Source of the DNA: Sulfitobacter delicatus
Lineage (GTDB): Bacteria; Pseudomonadota; Alphaproteobacteria; Rhodobacterales; Rhodobacteraceae
Assembly (NCBI RefSeq): GCF_900102535.1
Contig: NZ_FNBP01000003.1
Span: 1-64,000 of the forward strand
Direction: 5' to 3'
Length of the DNA stretch: 64,000 bases
Below, piece by piece: positions 25,523-34,396 of the stretch. The first letter of the stretch is position 1, and each line of letters starts with the position of its first letter. Both the position numbers and the translations under genes were made by a program. Under the pieces are notes generated by a model. That model was not told where the DNA came from. It made no database searches and saw only the letters and a program-made list of their open reading frames with translations.

Positions 25523-26980
25523 TCAGAGGGGCGCGGCAAGGTTTAGGAACAGATTGACGTCCAAATAGGCCTCGACATGGTCCGCTAGGGCATCGAGTGT
25601 TTCTTCTACGCCGCTTTCGAAATCCAATGATGATGTGACGCCGAACTGTGCAAGATAGGCGCGGCGGAAGGCGTCTGAACTGAAAATCCCATGCATGTAG
25701 CAGCCCTGCACCCGACCCGAGGGAGAGGCCGCGCCTTCGGCTTTGCCGTCGAAGCTGAGCCAGGCGCGGGCGCAGTCGGGGCCTGTGGTCTCGCCGATGT
25801 GTATTTCGTAGCCGGTGAGGGGGGTGCCGCTGGCGGGGTGTTGGCCGTGTTTCTGTGAGAGGCGTTTCAGTGGAGCCATTGTTGTCTCGACCGCGAGGTG
25901 ACCAAGACCTGAGACATGCGCGGGCGGGCCTTCTAGGCCCGCAGCATCTGTGATCGTTTGGCCCAGCATCTGGTAGCCGCCGCAGAGGCCAAGAACATGA
26001 CCTCCGCGTCGGATGTGGGCGGCAAGGTCGATGTCCCAGCCCTCGGCGCGGAAAGCCGCCAGATCGGCGATGGTGGATTTCGAGCCGACCAGCAGCACCA
26101 GATCAGCCTCGGCGGGCAGGGGGCTGCCGGGGGAAATCATGCGCAGGTCGACGCCGGGCTCGGCGGCGAGCGGGTCGAGATCATCGAAATTGGCGATACG
26201 CGGCAGGCGCGGCACGGCGATGACGCAGCCGGTGCCGCCAGAGCGGGCGCGGGCGGGCAGGTCCATCACGTCTTCGGCAGGCAGGCGGTGGGCTGCGTCG
26301 AACCATGGGATCACGCCAAGGCAGGGCCAGCCGGTGCGGGCGGCGATGTCGTCTCTCCCTGCGTCAAACAGGCTGCGGTCGCCGCGGAATTTATTGACGA
26401 CGAAGCCGCGGATGAGGGCGTTGTCCTCGGGGTCCAGGACCGCCTGTGTGCCAACGATTTGCGCGATCACACCGCCGCGGTCGATGTCGCCCATCAGGAT
26501 GACTGGCACGCCGGCGGCGCGGGCAAAGCCCATGTTCGCAATGTCACCCGCCCGCAGGTTGGTTTCCGCCGGAGAGCCTGCGCCTTCGATCACGATCAGG
26601 TCGCAGCCTTCGGCCAATCGATGAAACGACTGCAGCACGGCGGGCATAAGGCTGGCTTTCTTGCGGCCAAAGTCATGCGCCTCTTGTTGGCCGACAACCT
26701 GCCCCTGCACGACAACCTGCGCGCCGGTGTTGCTCTGCGGCTTCAGCAGCACGGGGTTCATGTCAGTATGGGGCGGCACGCCAGCGGCGCGGGCTTGCAG
26801 CGCCTGCGCCCGGCCAATTTCACCACCGTCTTCGGTCACCGCGGCGTTGTTCGACATGTTCTGCGGCTTGAAGGGGCGCACGCTGAGGCCCCGGCGGGCG
26901 CAGGCGCGGATCAGACCGGCAACGATCATCGACTTGCCGACATTGCTGCCGGTGCCTTGGATCATAATGGCTTTGTTCAT
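25523..26980 (-). CDS. cobQ: Cobyric acid synthase
   Basis: A 485-aa ATP-dependent amidotransferase that amidates four carboxylates of adenosyl-cobyrinic acid a,c-diamide, using glutamine. The N-terminal ATP motif GTGSNVGKS is at ~9-17. The C-terminal glutaminase-like domain has the nucleophile Cys in GLCGGYQML (about residue 337) and histidines in YEIHIGET and CYMHGIF. The start is ATG 26980 (MNKAIMIQG); the frame is open to 27211 but the extension is out of family. It is the only cobalamin gene in the window, with a terminator separating it from the gene upstream. Confidence 0.95.
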   Translation of the reverse strand: MNKAIMIQGTGSNVGKSMIVAGLIRACARRGLSVRPFKPQNMSNNAAVTEDGGEIGRAQALQARAAGVPPHTDMNPVLLKPQSNTGAQVVVQGQVVGQQEAHDFGRKKASLMPAVLQSFHRLAEGCDLIVIEGAGSPAETNLRAGDIANMGFARAAGVPVILMGDIDRGGVIAQIVGTQAVLDPEDNALIRGFVVNKFRGDRSLFDAGRDDIAARTGWPCLGVIPWFDAAHRLPAEDVMDLPARARSGGTGCVIAVPRLPRIANFDDLDPLAAEPGVDLRMISPGSPLPAEADLVLLVGSKSTIADLAAFRAEGWDIDLAAHIRRGGHVLGLCGGYQMLGQTITDAAGLEGPPAHVSGLGHLAVETTMAPLKRLSQKHGQHPASGTPLTGYEIHIGETTGPDCARAWLSFDGKAEGAASPSGRVQGCYMHGIFSSDAFRRAYLAQFGVTSSLDFESGVEETLDALADHVEAYLDVNLFLNLAAPL

Positions 26981-27070
26981 GCGCGGTCCGCCTCTAGTTT
27001 GGCGCAAACTGGCGCAAATCTCGGGCAGGGGGAAGGGCGGCACGGCCCTTTGCCGCCCCTCACAAGACAC

Positions 27071-27100
27071 AAAAAAACGCAGCCCGAAGGCTGCGTCAAT
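27071..27100 (-). terminator. Rho-independent terminator of the 106-aa gene
   Basis: On the - strand, GACGCAGCC and GGCTGCGTT flank a TTCG loop and are followed by TTTTTTTG. It is a textbook intrinsic terminator 23 bases after the stop of the small gene and 90 bases before cobQ. Confidence 0.9.
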
Positions 27101-27122
27101 CAGTCCGCGTCGCGGATATGTT

Positions 27123-27443
27123 TCAGGCGGCTTCGGCCTGAAGCGCGGCATTGCGGCGCTCGGATTCTTCGCGCGACAGGGCGACGGAGGTCCGCACACC
27201 TTTGCCGACAAAATCCATCAGACCTTCGACAACCCGCTCGTTGGGGTCGATCCCGGCGCAGCTCAGCACTTCGCGGCCATCCCGCGAGCGGGCCCAGCGG
27301 GCGATCTGTTCTGGGCCGTTGCCATATTTCTTGTCGTCGGCAATAGCGTCATCCAAAGCAGCGAGAACCACAGCAGCAAAGAGCTTGCGTGCGCGGTTGC
27401 CTTGCTCATTGTTGAAAGCGGTGCCATCAACGAAATCTTTCAT
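27123..27443 (-). CDS. Small conserved protein, DUF6280-like
   Basis: A 106-aa soluble, mostly helical protein without signal peptide or membrane segment. The N-terminal half ([20 protein letters not shown]) and centre ([20 protein letters not shown]) look strongly conserved in Rhodobacterales proteins that I remember as DUF6280; that name is from memory and moderately certain. There is one cysteine (VLSCAGID). The start follows AGGACGACG. It has its own intrinsic terminator and a divergent promoter region shared with efp. Function is unknown. Confidence 0.7.
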   Translation of the reverse strand: MKDFVDGTAFNNEQGNRARKLFAAVVLAALDDAIADDKKYGNGPEQIARWARSRDGREVLSCAGIDPNERVVEGLMDFVGKGVRTSVALSREESERRNAALQAEAA

Positions 27444-27577
27444 CTCGTCGTCCTTTCGATTATTCTTGCTCTTGTCATTCGGGCTTGAGGCTCCTTATGA
27501 CGGATATCGCGCGATTCGGATACCACTATTTAGCATACCACCCATGCAAAATGCGCATATCTAGTTGTCGCAGCGAC

Positions 27578-27630
27578 GTCCGGATATCGCCTGCTTGCAG
27601 GGGACCATCCCTCCCGATATAGAGCCGGAC
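27578..27630 (+). promoter_or_regulatory. Stem-loop upstream of efp
   Basis: GTCCGGATATCG at 27578-27589 pairs with CGATAT (27615-27620) and CCGGAC (27625-27630), leaving a 4-nt bulge; an inner CTGC-TT-GCAG hairpin is at 27591-27600. The 10-mer CGGATATCGC inside the left arm also occurs exactly 80 bases earlier at 27501-27510. It may be a leader structure or operator. Confidence 0.35.
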
Positions 27631-27665
27631 ATCTTATCATCAACCTTATGTCGTGGTTTTGTCAC

Positions 27666-28229
27666 ATGCCCAAGATTAACGGAAACGAGATCCGCCCCGG
27701 AAACGTCCTTGAACACAACGGTGGCCTCTGGGCGGCGGTGAAGGTCGATCACGTGAAGCCTGGCAAGGGCGGTGCCTTTGCACAAGTCGAGATGCGCAAC
27801 CTGCGCAATGGCTCCAAATTGAACGAACGCTTCCGCTCTGCGGATAAGGTTGAGCGGGTGCGTCTGGAGCAAAAAGATCAACAATTTCTGTATGAAGACG
27901 ACGGTATGCTGGTCGTGATGGATACCGAGACCTATGAGCAGGTGCAGCTGGACGCCGAGCTTCTGGGCGACACCCGTCCCTTTTTGCAAGACGGCATGAT
28001 GATCGTTGTGGAGTACCATGAGGCCGAGGCGCTGAACGCCCGCCTGCCGCAGAAAGTGGTCTGCAATATTGCCGAGACCGAGCCGGTAGTAAAAGGCCAG
28101 ACGGCGGCAAATTCTTTCAAGCCTGCCATCTTGGAAAACGGTGTAAAGATCTCCGTCCCCCCCTTCGTTGGGCAGGACGAAGCGATCGTGGTGAACACCG
28201 AAACCATGGAATATGTCGAACGCGCCTGA
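27666..28229 (+). CDS. efp: Elongation factor P
   Basis: A 187-aa, three-barrel translation factor that relieves ribosome stalling at polyproline stretches. Domain I holds the tip loop KPGKGGAF with Lys34, the residue beta-lysylated in EpmA-containing bacteria. Domain III ends with the family sequence [29 protein letters not shown], of which the [11 protein letters not shown] end is typical. The start ATG 27666 matches the family N-terminus; an ATG six codons upstream is possible. No Shine-Dalgarno sequence is visible before either. A strong terminator follows. Confidence 0.95.
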   Translation: MPKINGNEIRPGNVLEHNGGLWAAVKVDHVKPGKGGAFAQVEMRNLRNGSKLNERFRSADKVERVRLEQKDQQFLYEDDGMLVVMDTETYEQVQLDAELLGDTRPFLQDGMMIVVEYHEAEALNARLPQKVVCNIAETEPVVKGQTAANSFKPAILENGVKISVPPFVGQDEAIVVNTETMEYVERA

Positions 28230-28256
28230 CGCGACGTCATTCTGCGATGCATGGAT

Positions 28257-28283
28257 CAGCCCCGGTTTTGCCGGGGCTTTTTC
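28257..28283 (+). terminator. Rho-independent terminator of efp
   Basis: AGCCCCGG and CCGGGGCT flank a TTTTG loop and are followed by TTTTTC, 28 bases after the efp stop. It also ends close to the stop of the convergent ygfZ gene. Confidence 0.9.
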
Positions 28284-28296
28284 GTGTTTGGGGGGC

Positions 28297-29043
28297 TTAT
28301 TCGCTCGGGCCGGGCCAGGTGACCTCAGCCTCATCGGCCTGCATCGGTCCTTTGGCGCGGTCAAAGCGCAGGTGCGCCAGCGCCTGGCCGCCCGACTGGG
28401 TGAAAAGCGTGCCCGCAGGTTTGCCGTCCGCCGTGATCGCCGTGCCGGGGTCCGCAGCGCCAGAGATATCGACCCGCGTCAGCCCTTTGCGCAACTCGGT
28501 CTTGTGCTTCATCCGCGCCGTGACCTCTTGGCCGACATAGCAGCCTTTGCGGAAGTCGAGGCCGTTTATCTGGTCCAGACCTGCTTCGAGGATGAATGTA
28601 TCTGGCGTCAATTCAACACCAGTCTCGGGGATCAGGTGTTTTACCCGCAGCGCGTCCCAGTCCACATCATCGCCGGTTTGCGGGGCCTCGCGATAGGCGC
28701 GCCAGCCCATCTCCGGGTGCCGAGGGTCGGCCACAGCATCCTTAGGCGCTTCGCCGAGCCCGCGGTGGAGGTGCAGGTCCGCCTGCTCAATCGTCACCTT
28801 GGCCCGCAGCTTATACATCGACAGCCGCTGGGTCAGCATGTCGCCCAAACTCTCATCCACGTCCAACAGCACGGCGTCGCCCTCCGTGATAAGAACGAAA
28901 TCCGCCATATATTTCCCCTGCGGCGTCAGCAGGGCGGCATAGACCGGGCCTTGGTCCAGCTTGCTCACGTCATTGGTCACGATTCCTTGCAGGAAGTCGC
29001 GGGTGTCGGGGCCTGTCAGGCGCAGAATGCGGCGCTTGGTCAT
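28297..29043 (-). CDS. ygfZ: Folate-binding Fe-S cluster assembly/repair protein YgfZ
   Basis: A 248-aa relative of the glycine-cleavage T protein. The diagnostic motif KGCYVGQE lies at ~160-168 with its essential cysteine, and GLDQINGLDF just precedes it. The family uses tetrahydrofolate to keep certain Fe-S enzymes active. The start is ATG 29043, giving MTKRRILRLTGPD; the frame is open to 29223 but would cross the divergent glycosyltransferase start. It is transcribed alone toward efp. Confidence 0.92.
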   Translation of the reverse strand: MTKRRILRLTGPDTRDFLQGIVTNDVSKLDQGPVYAALLTPQGKYMADFVLITEGDAVLLDVDESLGDMLTQRLSMYKLRAKVTIEQADLHLHRGLGEAPKDAVADPRHPEMGWRAYREAPQTGDDVDWDALRVKHLIPETGVELTPDTFILEAGLDQINGLDFRKGCYVGQEVTARMKHKTELRKGLTRVDISGAADPGTAITADGKPAGTLFTQSGGQALAHLRFDRAKGPMQADEAEVTWPGPSE

Positions 29044-29107
29044 GCGGGTATCCTTTGATTGCTGGCCATGACATATAACCTGCCGAAGCCATCCAAAAGG
29101 GGCAACC

Positions 29108-29791
29108 ATGCGCGCGCCGATCTCTGTCGTCATTCCTACGCTTGAGGCGGCCAACGCGCTGCCCACCTGTTTGGCCGCATTGGTCGAAGGCCTGCAAGCC
29201 GGGCTGATCCGCGAGGTCATCATCAGCGACGGCGGCTCTCAGGACGGCACTCAAGCAATGGCCGAAGGCTGGGGCGCGGAACTGGTCACAGGCACCCCCT
29301 CGCGCGGCGGGCAACTCAGGCGCGGCTGTGCCAAGGCACAAGGCGATTGGCTGCTTGTGCTACACGCAGACACTATGCTCGCCCCCGGTTGGACTGACGC
29401 GGCCCAAGATCACATGGCGCAGCACAGCACGGCGGCGGGCTGGTTCCACCTGCGCTTCGATCAGGGCGGCATAGCGGCACGCATTGTCGCAGGTTGGGCC
29501 AATCTGCGCAGCCGTCTCGGCCTGCCATATGGCGATCAAGGGCTCCTGCTGCCCCGAAAGCTGTACGAATCCGTAAGCGGCTACCCAGATCAGCCGTTAA
29601 TGGAGGATGTAGCCCTAGCCCACGCGCTCCGAGGGCAACTGCGCCCCCTCGATGCTGTCGCAATCACCAGTGCCGATAAATACCGCCGACAAGGCTGGCT
29701 GCGCCGCGGGTCTCGCAATCTCTGGACCCTGATCCGCTACCTACGCGGCACCAGCCCCGAGATCCTGGCCAAAGCCTACCGACGCCCCTGA
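29108..29791 (+). CDS. Family 2 glycosyltransferase
   Basis: A 227-aa GT-A fold enzyme. ISVVIPTLEAANALP at the N-terminus, DGGSQDGT (41-48), HADTMLAPGW as the DXD-like metal site, and YGDQGLLLPR near 140-150 fit the small GT2 group with TIGR04283-type architecture. No membrane segment is visible, so it is cytoplasmic or peripheral. The sugar and acceptor cannot be told. It is divergent from ygfZ and converges on the ABC exporter gene. Confidence 0.85.
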   Translation: MRAPISVVIPTLEAANALPTCLAALVEGLQAGLIREVIISDGGSQDGTQAMAEGWGAELVTGTPSRGGQLRRGCAKAQGDWLLVLHADTMLAPGWTDAAQDHMAQHSTAAGWFHLRFDQGGIAARIVAGWANLRSRLGLPYGDQGLLLPRKLYESVSGYPDQPLMEDVALAHALRGQLRPLDAVAITSADKYRRQGWLRRGSRNLWTLIRYLRGTSPEILAKAYRRP

Positions 29792-29796
29792 TCCCA

Positions 29797-29850
29797 ACTC
29801 TTTTTGGCCAAAAATACTTGGAGGGGGCCCGGGGGAGGAAATCCCCCGGG
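29797..29850 (-). terminator. Second copy of the GC hairpin plus GGCC palindrome element
   Basis: On the - strand, the 9-bp stem CCCGGGGGA / TCCCCCGGG (29828-29836, 29842-29850) is followed by the same 22-base sequence found after frmA, here at 29797-29818 with core TTTTTGGCCAAAAA. It lies just after the stop of the ABC transporter gene, the same relative position as the first copy. Confidence 0.65.
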
Positions 29851-29871
29851 GGCCAGCCTCAAAACGCCCAG

Positions 29872-31728
29872 CTACCCAAAGAGCGCCGAACCAAGCCGTT
29901 GCAGCAGATTAGGCTGCATCCGCTTTTCATGACGCGCCCGGGCATTCCGAGCACTCATCCCACGCGCATCCGTGACTGTTTTCCCATCGCGGAATTGCAG
30001 GCGGTACAGGTCCGCATAGATGCCGCCACGCGCCATCAACTCGTCATGGGTGCCTTCGTCCGTCACCTGACCCCGGTCCATCACCACGATCTTATCCGCG
30101 CTGCGAATGGTGGAAAGCCGGTGCGCGATGACAATCGTCGTCCGGCCCTTGGCAAGCCGGTCCAGCGCATCCTGCACGACCTGTTCGGATTGCGCATCAA
30201 GCGCACTGGTCGCTTCGTCCAACAGCAAAATGGGCGTATCGCGCAGCAGGGCGCGGGCGATAACCACACGCTGACGCTGCCCACCCGAAAGAGCCGAGCC
30301 ACGCGGGCCGACGCGGGTGTCCAGCCCCTGTTCCAACTGCGGCAGGAAGTCGGCTACATGGGCATCTTTCAACACTTGTTCGAGGTCCTTGTCCGTGAGG
30401 TCCGTGCGCCCCAACACAATGTTTTCGCGCAGGGTTTCGTCAAATAGCAACGCCTCCTGCGTCACGACGGAGAACATGCCACGCAGATCATCCAGTGCCA
30501 TGGCGTTCGTATCTGTCCCGCCGATCTGCACTTGCCCGGATTGCGGATCAATGAGCCGTGTGAGCAGATTGAAGATCGTCGATTTGCCAGCACCTGAGGC
30601 CCCGACCAGTGCCGTGGTCTCCCCCGCCTTGGCGGTCAGGTTCAGCGCATCGAGCACTTTGGCATCGCCATAAGACAGCGACACATCCTTCAACATCACG
30701 TCAGGCGGCCCGTCGGGGGCAGCCACCGGCTTGGCCGGGCTGCGCAAGCGCAAGGGCGCGTCGAGCAGTTCCTTGATCCGCTCCAGCGCCGCCGCCGCCA
30801 TTTGCCACAACCCGCTGATCGCCCCCAAACGGCGCAGCGGCGAGAACATAAAGCCAAGCGCGGTGAAGAAGGTCATGAACTCACCGATGGTCTTGTTGCC
30901 CGCGATAATTTCCGAGCCGCCATAGACGATGACGGCCATGAACCCGATGCCCGACATGATGTCGATCATCGCTGGGATCGCAGAGTTGCCAAAGGCGGCG
31001 CGGACTTCGGTGCGGATAAAGGTGCGGGTCAGATCGCGGTATTGCCGGGCCTGATAGGCTTCCAGCGCGTTCAGCTTGATCTGAACGATGCCGTGAAAGA
31101 CTTCATCCAGCCGTGTCGAAAGGCTCGCCCCCAGATCACGTGCCTCGCGCGAACGGGCGCGGACAAAGCGCTGTGCCACGGCGGCGGGCAGGATCATCAG
31201 CGGCACCCCGATCATCGCCAAGAGTGCCCAGATCGGATCAATCGCGATGGCCACGCCCATGAGGATCACGAGCCCGACCAAATCACGCCCCGCGCCGGTG
31301 ATCACCGCACGCCAGACATCGCTGACCGCGTTCACATCCGATTGCACGCGTTGCACCAGAAACCCGGGCGGGTGGCTTTGGTGAAAGGCCCCATCTTGCC
31401 GCATCATGCGGTCCAGCAGATCGATCCGCATATCTGCAGCGGTCCGCTGCGCCACGCGGGTCAGCAGCACCTTTTGCACCACCGTCGCCAGCGCCCGCAG
31501 GGCAAAGATACCCACCAGCACAAGCCCGACCCAGACCAGCGCGCCGCGGTCGCCGCCGACAAAAACCCGATCAAACATCGGCTCCATCAGCTTGGCCAAA
31601 ACACCTAGCGTAGAGCCTTCAATGATCATGAAAAACACCGCGACCAACATGATCTTGGTGTGCTTTTTCAGGTAGTCCCGCCAAAGCCAGCGCATTAGCT
31701 CGGCAGAGGTGTAGCTTTCATCGTTCAT
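29872..31728 (-). CDS. ABC exporter, fused membrane and ATPase domains (MsbA/lipid-type)
   Basis: A 618-aa half-transporter. The N-terminal ~310 residues form six membrane helices (first at ~27-47, second at ~65-90). The ATPase domain has Walker A GASGAGKST (~380), Q-loop VVTQEALLFDE, signature LSGGQRQR (~478), Walker B ILLLDEATSALD and H-loop IAHRLS. It would work as a homodimer pumping a lipid or hydrophobic compound outward. The long C-terminal tail after the ATPase is basic. Substrate is not deducible. It starts 222 bases from the divergent aminotransferase gene. Confidence 0.92.
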   Translation of the reverse strand: MNDESYTSAELMRWLWRDYLKKHTKIMLVAVFFMIIEGSTLGVLAKLMEPMFDRVFVGGDRGALVWVGLVLVGIFALRALATVVQKVLLTRVAQRTAADMRIDLLDRMMRQDGAFHQSHPPGFLVQRVQSDVNAVSDVWRAVITGAGRDLVGLVILMGVAIAIDPIWALLAMIGVPLMILPAAVAQRFVRARSREARDLGASLSTRLDEVFHGIVQIKLNALEAYQARQYRDLTRTFIRTEVRAAFGNSAIPAMIDIMSGIGFMAVIVYGGSEIIAGNKTIGEFMTFFTALGFMFSPLRRLGAISGLWQMAAAALERIKELLDAPLRLRSPAKPVAAPDGPPDVMLKDVSLSYGDAKVLDALNLTAKAGETTALVGASGAGKSTIFNLLTRLIDPQSGQVQIGGTDTNAMALDDLRGMFSVVTQEALLFDETLRENIVLGRTDLTDKDLEQVLKDAHVADFLPQLEQGLDTRVGPRGSALSGGQRQRVVIARALLRDTPILLLDEATSALDAQSEQVVQDALDRLAKGRTTIVIAHRLSTIRSADKIVVMDRGQVTDEGTHDELMARGGIYADLYRLQFRDGKTVTDARGMSARNARARHEKRMQPNLLQRLGSALFG

Positions 31729-31950
31729 CCAGCTTTGATCCTTTTGGGCAATCGGGTCAGGTGTATTGAAGGCGCGGGCTCAGGGCAAGCAGCGCGCGTA
31801 CCAGCGGACCACCAACGGTTTGGTAGGGGCAGCAGGAGCACAGCGCGGCGGATCGCGATCTGATTTCCCAAAGTACGCGCAACAACCCGCAGTTGACCGC
31901 ACCTTTGCGCGGAGTAAGGTAGCGCCGACCGCAGCCTGGTCGCGCAAAGA

Positions 31951-33180
31951 ATGACGGCAGCCAACACCATGACAACGCAAGCTAAACCGGCTCCGGGCCG
32001 TTCCTATCTCGCCATTCCCGGTCCCTCGGTCATCCCCGAAGCGGTGCTGAGCGCAATGCACCGTCCCGCGCCCAATATCTACGAAGGTGAACTCGTGGAT
32101 ATGATGCCGGGGCTTGTCGCGGACCTCAAACGCGTGGCCCGCACCAAACACCATGTGGCAATGTATATCAGCAACGGCCACGGGGCGTGGGAAGCGGCGC
32201 TGAGCAATGTGCTCGCCCCCGGCGACCGGGTTCTGGTGCTGGCCACGGGCCGCTTTGGCCACGGGTGGGGTGAAATGGCGACGGGGCTAGGGGCCGAGGT
32301 AGAGGTGCTGGACTTTGGCCGTTCCGGGACGATCGACCTAGATCAGGTGAACGCCCGTTTGCAGGCAGACTATGCGCATCAGATCAAAGCGGTCATGGCG
32401 GTGCATGTGGACACGTCCTCCTCCGTCCGCAATGACATCGCGGCATTGCGCGATGTGTTGAAGGCGCAGGATCACCCTGCGCTTTTGATGGCTGATTGCA
32501 TTGCCTCTCTGGGCTGTGAACGGTTCGAGATGGACGATTGGGGTGTCGACGTCATGGTGACCGGTTCGCAAAAAGGTCTGATGGTGCCGCCGGGCATGGC
32601 TTTCGTCTTTTTCAACGACCGGGCCGAGGAGGTGCGCGAGCGCTTGCCCCGCGTCAGCCGCTATTGGGACTGGCGTACCCGCGCCCATGCGACGGAGTTC
32701 TATCAGTATCACGGCGGCACCGCCCCGACGCACCACCTTTACGGCCTGCGCACTGCGCTGGACATGATCCATGAAGAGGGGATCGAGCAGGTTTGGCGTC
32801 GGCACACGACCTTGGCGCGCGCGGTCTGGGCCGCCTGCGAAGCGTGGGAGGCCGAAGGGTCTTTGCGATTGAATATCGAAGACCGGGATTTGCGCAGCCA
32901 TGCCGTCACAGCGTTGCGCCTGCAATCGCCTCATGCGACGGAGTTGCGCAATTGGGTGCAGGAAAACCTCGGGCTGACGCTAGGCATCGGCCTTGGCATG
33001 GCCGCACCGGGAGAGCCTGCGTGGCACGGGTTTTTCCGCCTGGGTCACATGGGCCACGTCAACGGCCATATGATCATGGGGATGCTCGGCGGGATCGAGG
33101 CCGGGCTGTCCGCGCTCAAGATCGACCACGGCCCCGGCGCGCTTGAGGCCGCAGCGCGGGTGATTGGCGGCGAGGGCTAG
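31951..33180 (+). CDS. Class V aminotransferase (serine/alanine-glyoxylate aminotransferase-like)
   Basis: A 409-aa PLP enzyme. SYLAIPGPSVIPEAVL opens the domain, YISNGHGAWEAALSNVL holds the cofactor phosphate loop, MADCIASLGCERFEMDDW the PLP Asp, and VTGSQKGLMVPPGM the Schiff-base Lys. The pattern fits the AGXT/SGAT group that links glyoxylate with serine or alanine. An alternative ATG six codons in (31969) is equally possible, as neither has a clear ribosome site. It overlaps the convergent hisC gene by 4 bases. Confidence 0.87.
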   Translation: MTAANTMTTQAKPAPGRSYLAIPGPSVIPEAVLSAMHRPAPNIYEGELVDMMPGLVADLKRVARTKHHVAMYISNGHGAWEAALSNVLAPGDRVLVLATGRFGHGWGEMATGLGAEVEVLDFGRSGTIDLDQVNARLQADYAHQIKAVMAVHVDTSSSVRNDIAALRDVLKAQDHPALLMADCIASLGCERFEMDDWGVDVMVTGSQKGLMVPPGMAFVFFNDRAEEVRERLPRVSRYWDWRTRAHATEFYQYHGGTAPTHHLYGLRTALDMIHEEGIEQVWRRHTTLARAVWAACEAWEAEGSLRLNIEDRDLRSHAVTALRLQSPHATELRNWVQENLGLTLGIGLGMAAPGEPAWHGFFRLGHMGHVNGHMIMGMLGGIEAGLSALKIDHGPGALEAAARVIGGEG

Positions 33181-34280
33181 GCCCCGCGCGCCGCTTTGAG
33201 CGCTTCGGGCAGGGCCGCAGCGAAGAGGTCGAGGTCTTCTGGCCTGCCGCAGCTCACCCGGATGCAGCGGTTTTGCGGCGCGGCGAAGGGCATACGGACA
33301 AAGATGCCCCGCGCCACCAGCGCATCGAGCACCGCTTTGGCAAAGGTGCCGTCTTGGCCGCAGTCGATGGCGACGAAATTCGCGGCAGAAGGCAGGACGG
33401 TCAGACCGCTTTCCCCGGCGATCTGTGCAATGCGGTCGCGGGCGTCAGCGATCTTGGTCTGAACCTGTGTGAGGTAGTCTTGGTCCCGCACCGCCGCCAA
33501 AGCGCCCGCCTGCGCCGCGCGGTTCAGGCCGAAGTGATTGCGCACTTTGTGGAAGGCCGTGATCAACTCAGGCGCCGCAATCGCATAGCCGATCCGCGCG
33601 CCCGCCAGCCCGTAGGCTTTGGAGAAGGTGCGCATACGGATCACGCGGGGATCATTGGCGGAAAGCGCGGGCGCGGTGCCTTCGGGGGCGCATTCAATAT
33701 AGGCTTCGTCCAGCAGCAGGAGGCTGTTCTGAGGCAGGTCATCCAGTGCACGTTCCAGCGCCGCGCCGTCGTGCCAGGTGCCCATCGGGTTGTCGGGGTT
33801 GGCGAGGTAGACAATTTTTGCATCCACCTCTGCCGCCTTGGCGAAGAGGGCCGAGGGGTCTTCGCGGTCATCGCGGTAGGGCACTTTGTGCAGCACCCCG
33901 CCAAAGCCTGTGACGTGGTAGTTGAAGGTCGGGTAGGCACCTTCTGAGGTCACCACCGCATCGCCTTCGCCCACCAGCAGCCGGACGAGATAGCCCAGCA
34001 GCCCGTCGATGCCTTCGCCGACGATGATGTTTTCGGGGGCGATGCCATGCAGGTCGGCGAGGGCGGTACGCAATTCGATGCTTTCAGAGTCGCCGTATTT
34101 CCAGTGCTCGGTCTCGGCCATCGCCGCCATGGCGCGGGGGGAGGGGCCAAAGATGTTCTCATTGGCCCCAAGCCGCGCTTTGAAGGCGCGGCCAAGGCTG
34201 CGCTCCTGTGCTTCGGGTCCGACAAAGGGGACATTGGCGGGCAGGCTTTGAGCGAGCGGGGTGAGGCGTGCATGTGTCAT
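33177..34280 (-). CDS. hisC: Histidinol-phosphate aminotransferase
   Basis: A 367-aa fold-type I PLP aminotransferase. Substrate-end motif ARLGANENIFGPSP, the NPDNPMGTW region, the Asp/Tyr in LLLDEAYIE, and the Schiff-base lysine in TFSKAYGLAGARIGY are all present, with RVSCGRPED near the C-terminus. It makes histidinol phosphate from imidazole-acetol phosphate. It is about 22 kb from hisBHAFE. Close relatives accept aromatic amino acids, so a dual role cannot be excluded. Confidence 0.9.
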   Translation of the reverse strand: MTHARLTPLAQSLPANVPFVGPEAQERSLGRAFKARLGANENIFGPSPRAMAAMAETEHWKYGDSESIELRTALADLHGIAPENIIVGEGIDGLLGYLVRLLVGEGDAVVTSEGAYPTFNYHVTGFGGVLHKVPYRDDREDPSALFAKAAEVDAKIVYLANPDNPMGTWHDGAALERALDDLPQNSLLLLDEAYIECAPEGTAPALSANDPRVIRMRTFSKAYGLAGARIGYAIAAPELITAFHKVRNHFGLNRAAQAGALAAVRDQDYLTQVQTKIADARDRIAQIAGESGLTVLPSAANFVAIDCGQDGTFAKAVLDALVARGIFVRMPFAAPQNRCIRVSCGRPEDLDLFAAALPEALKAARGA

Positions 34281-34396
34281 GGGGCAGGTTTAGGGGCCGT
34301 GTCGCGGCAGAGCAAGGGCTGCGTGCTGCCGCGACGTTTTGCTGGCGCGGCGCGGCGATCTGCGGTGAACTGCGCCAAACAGTCAGGAGAAGTGCC

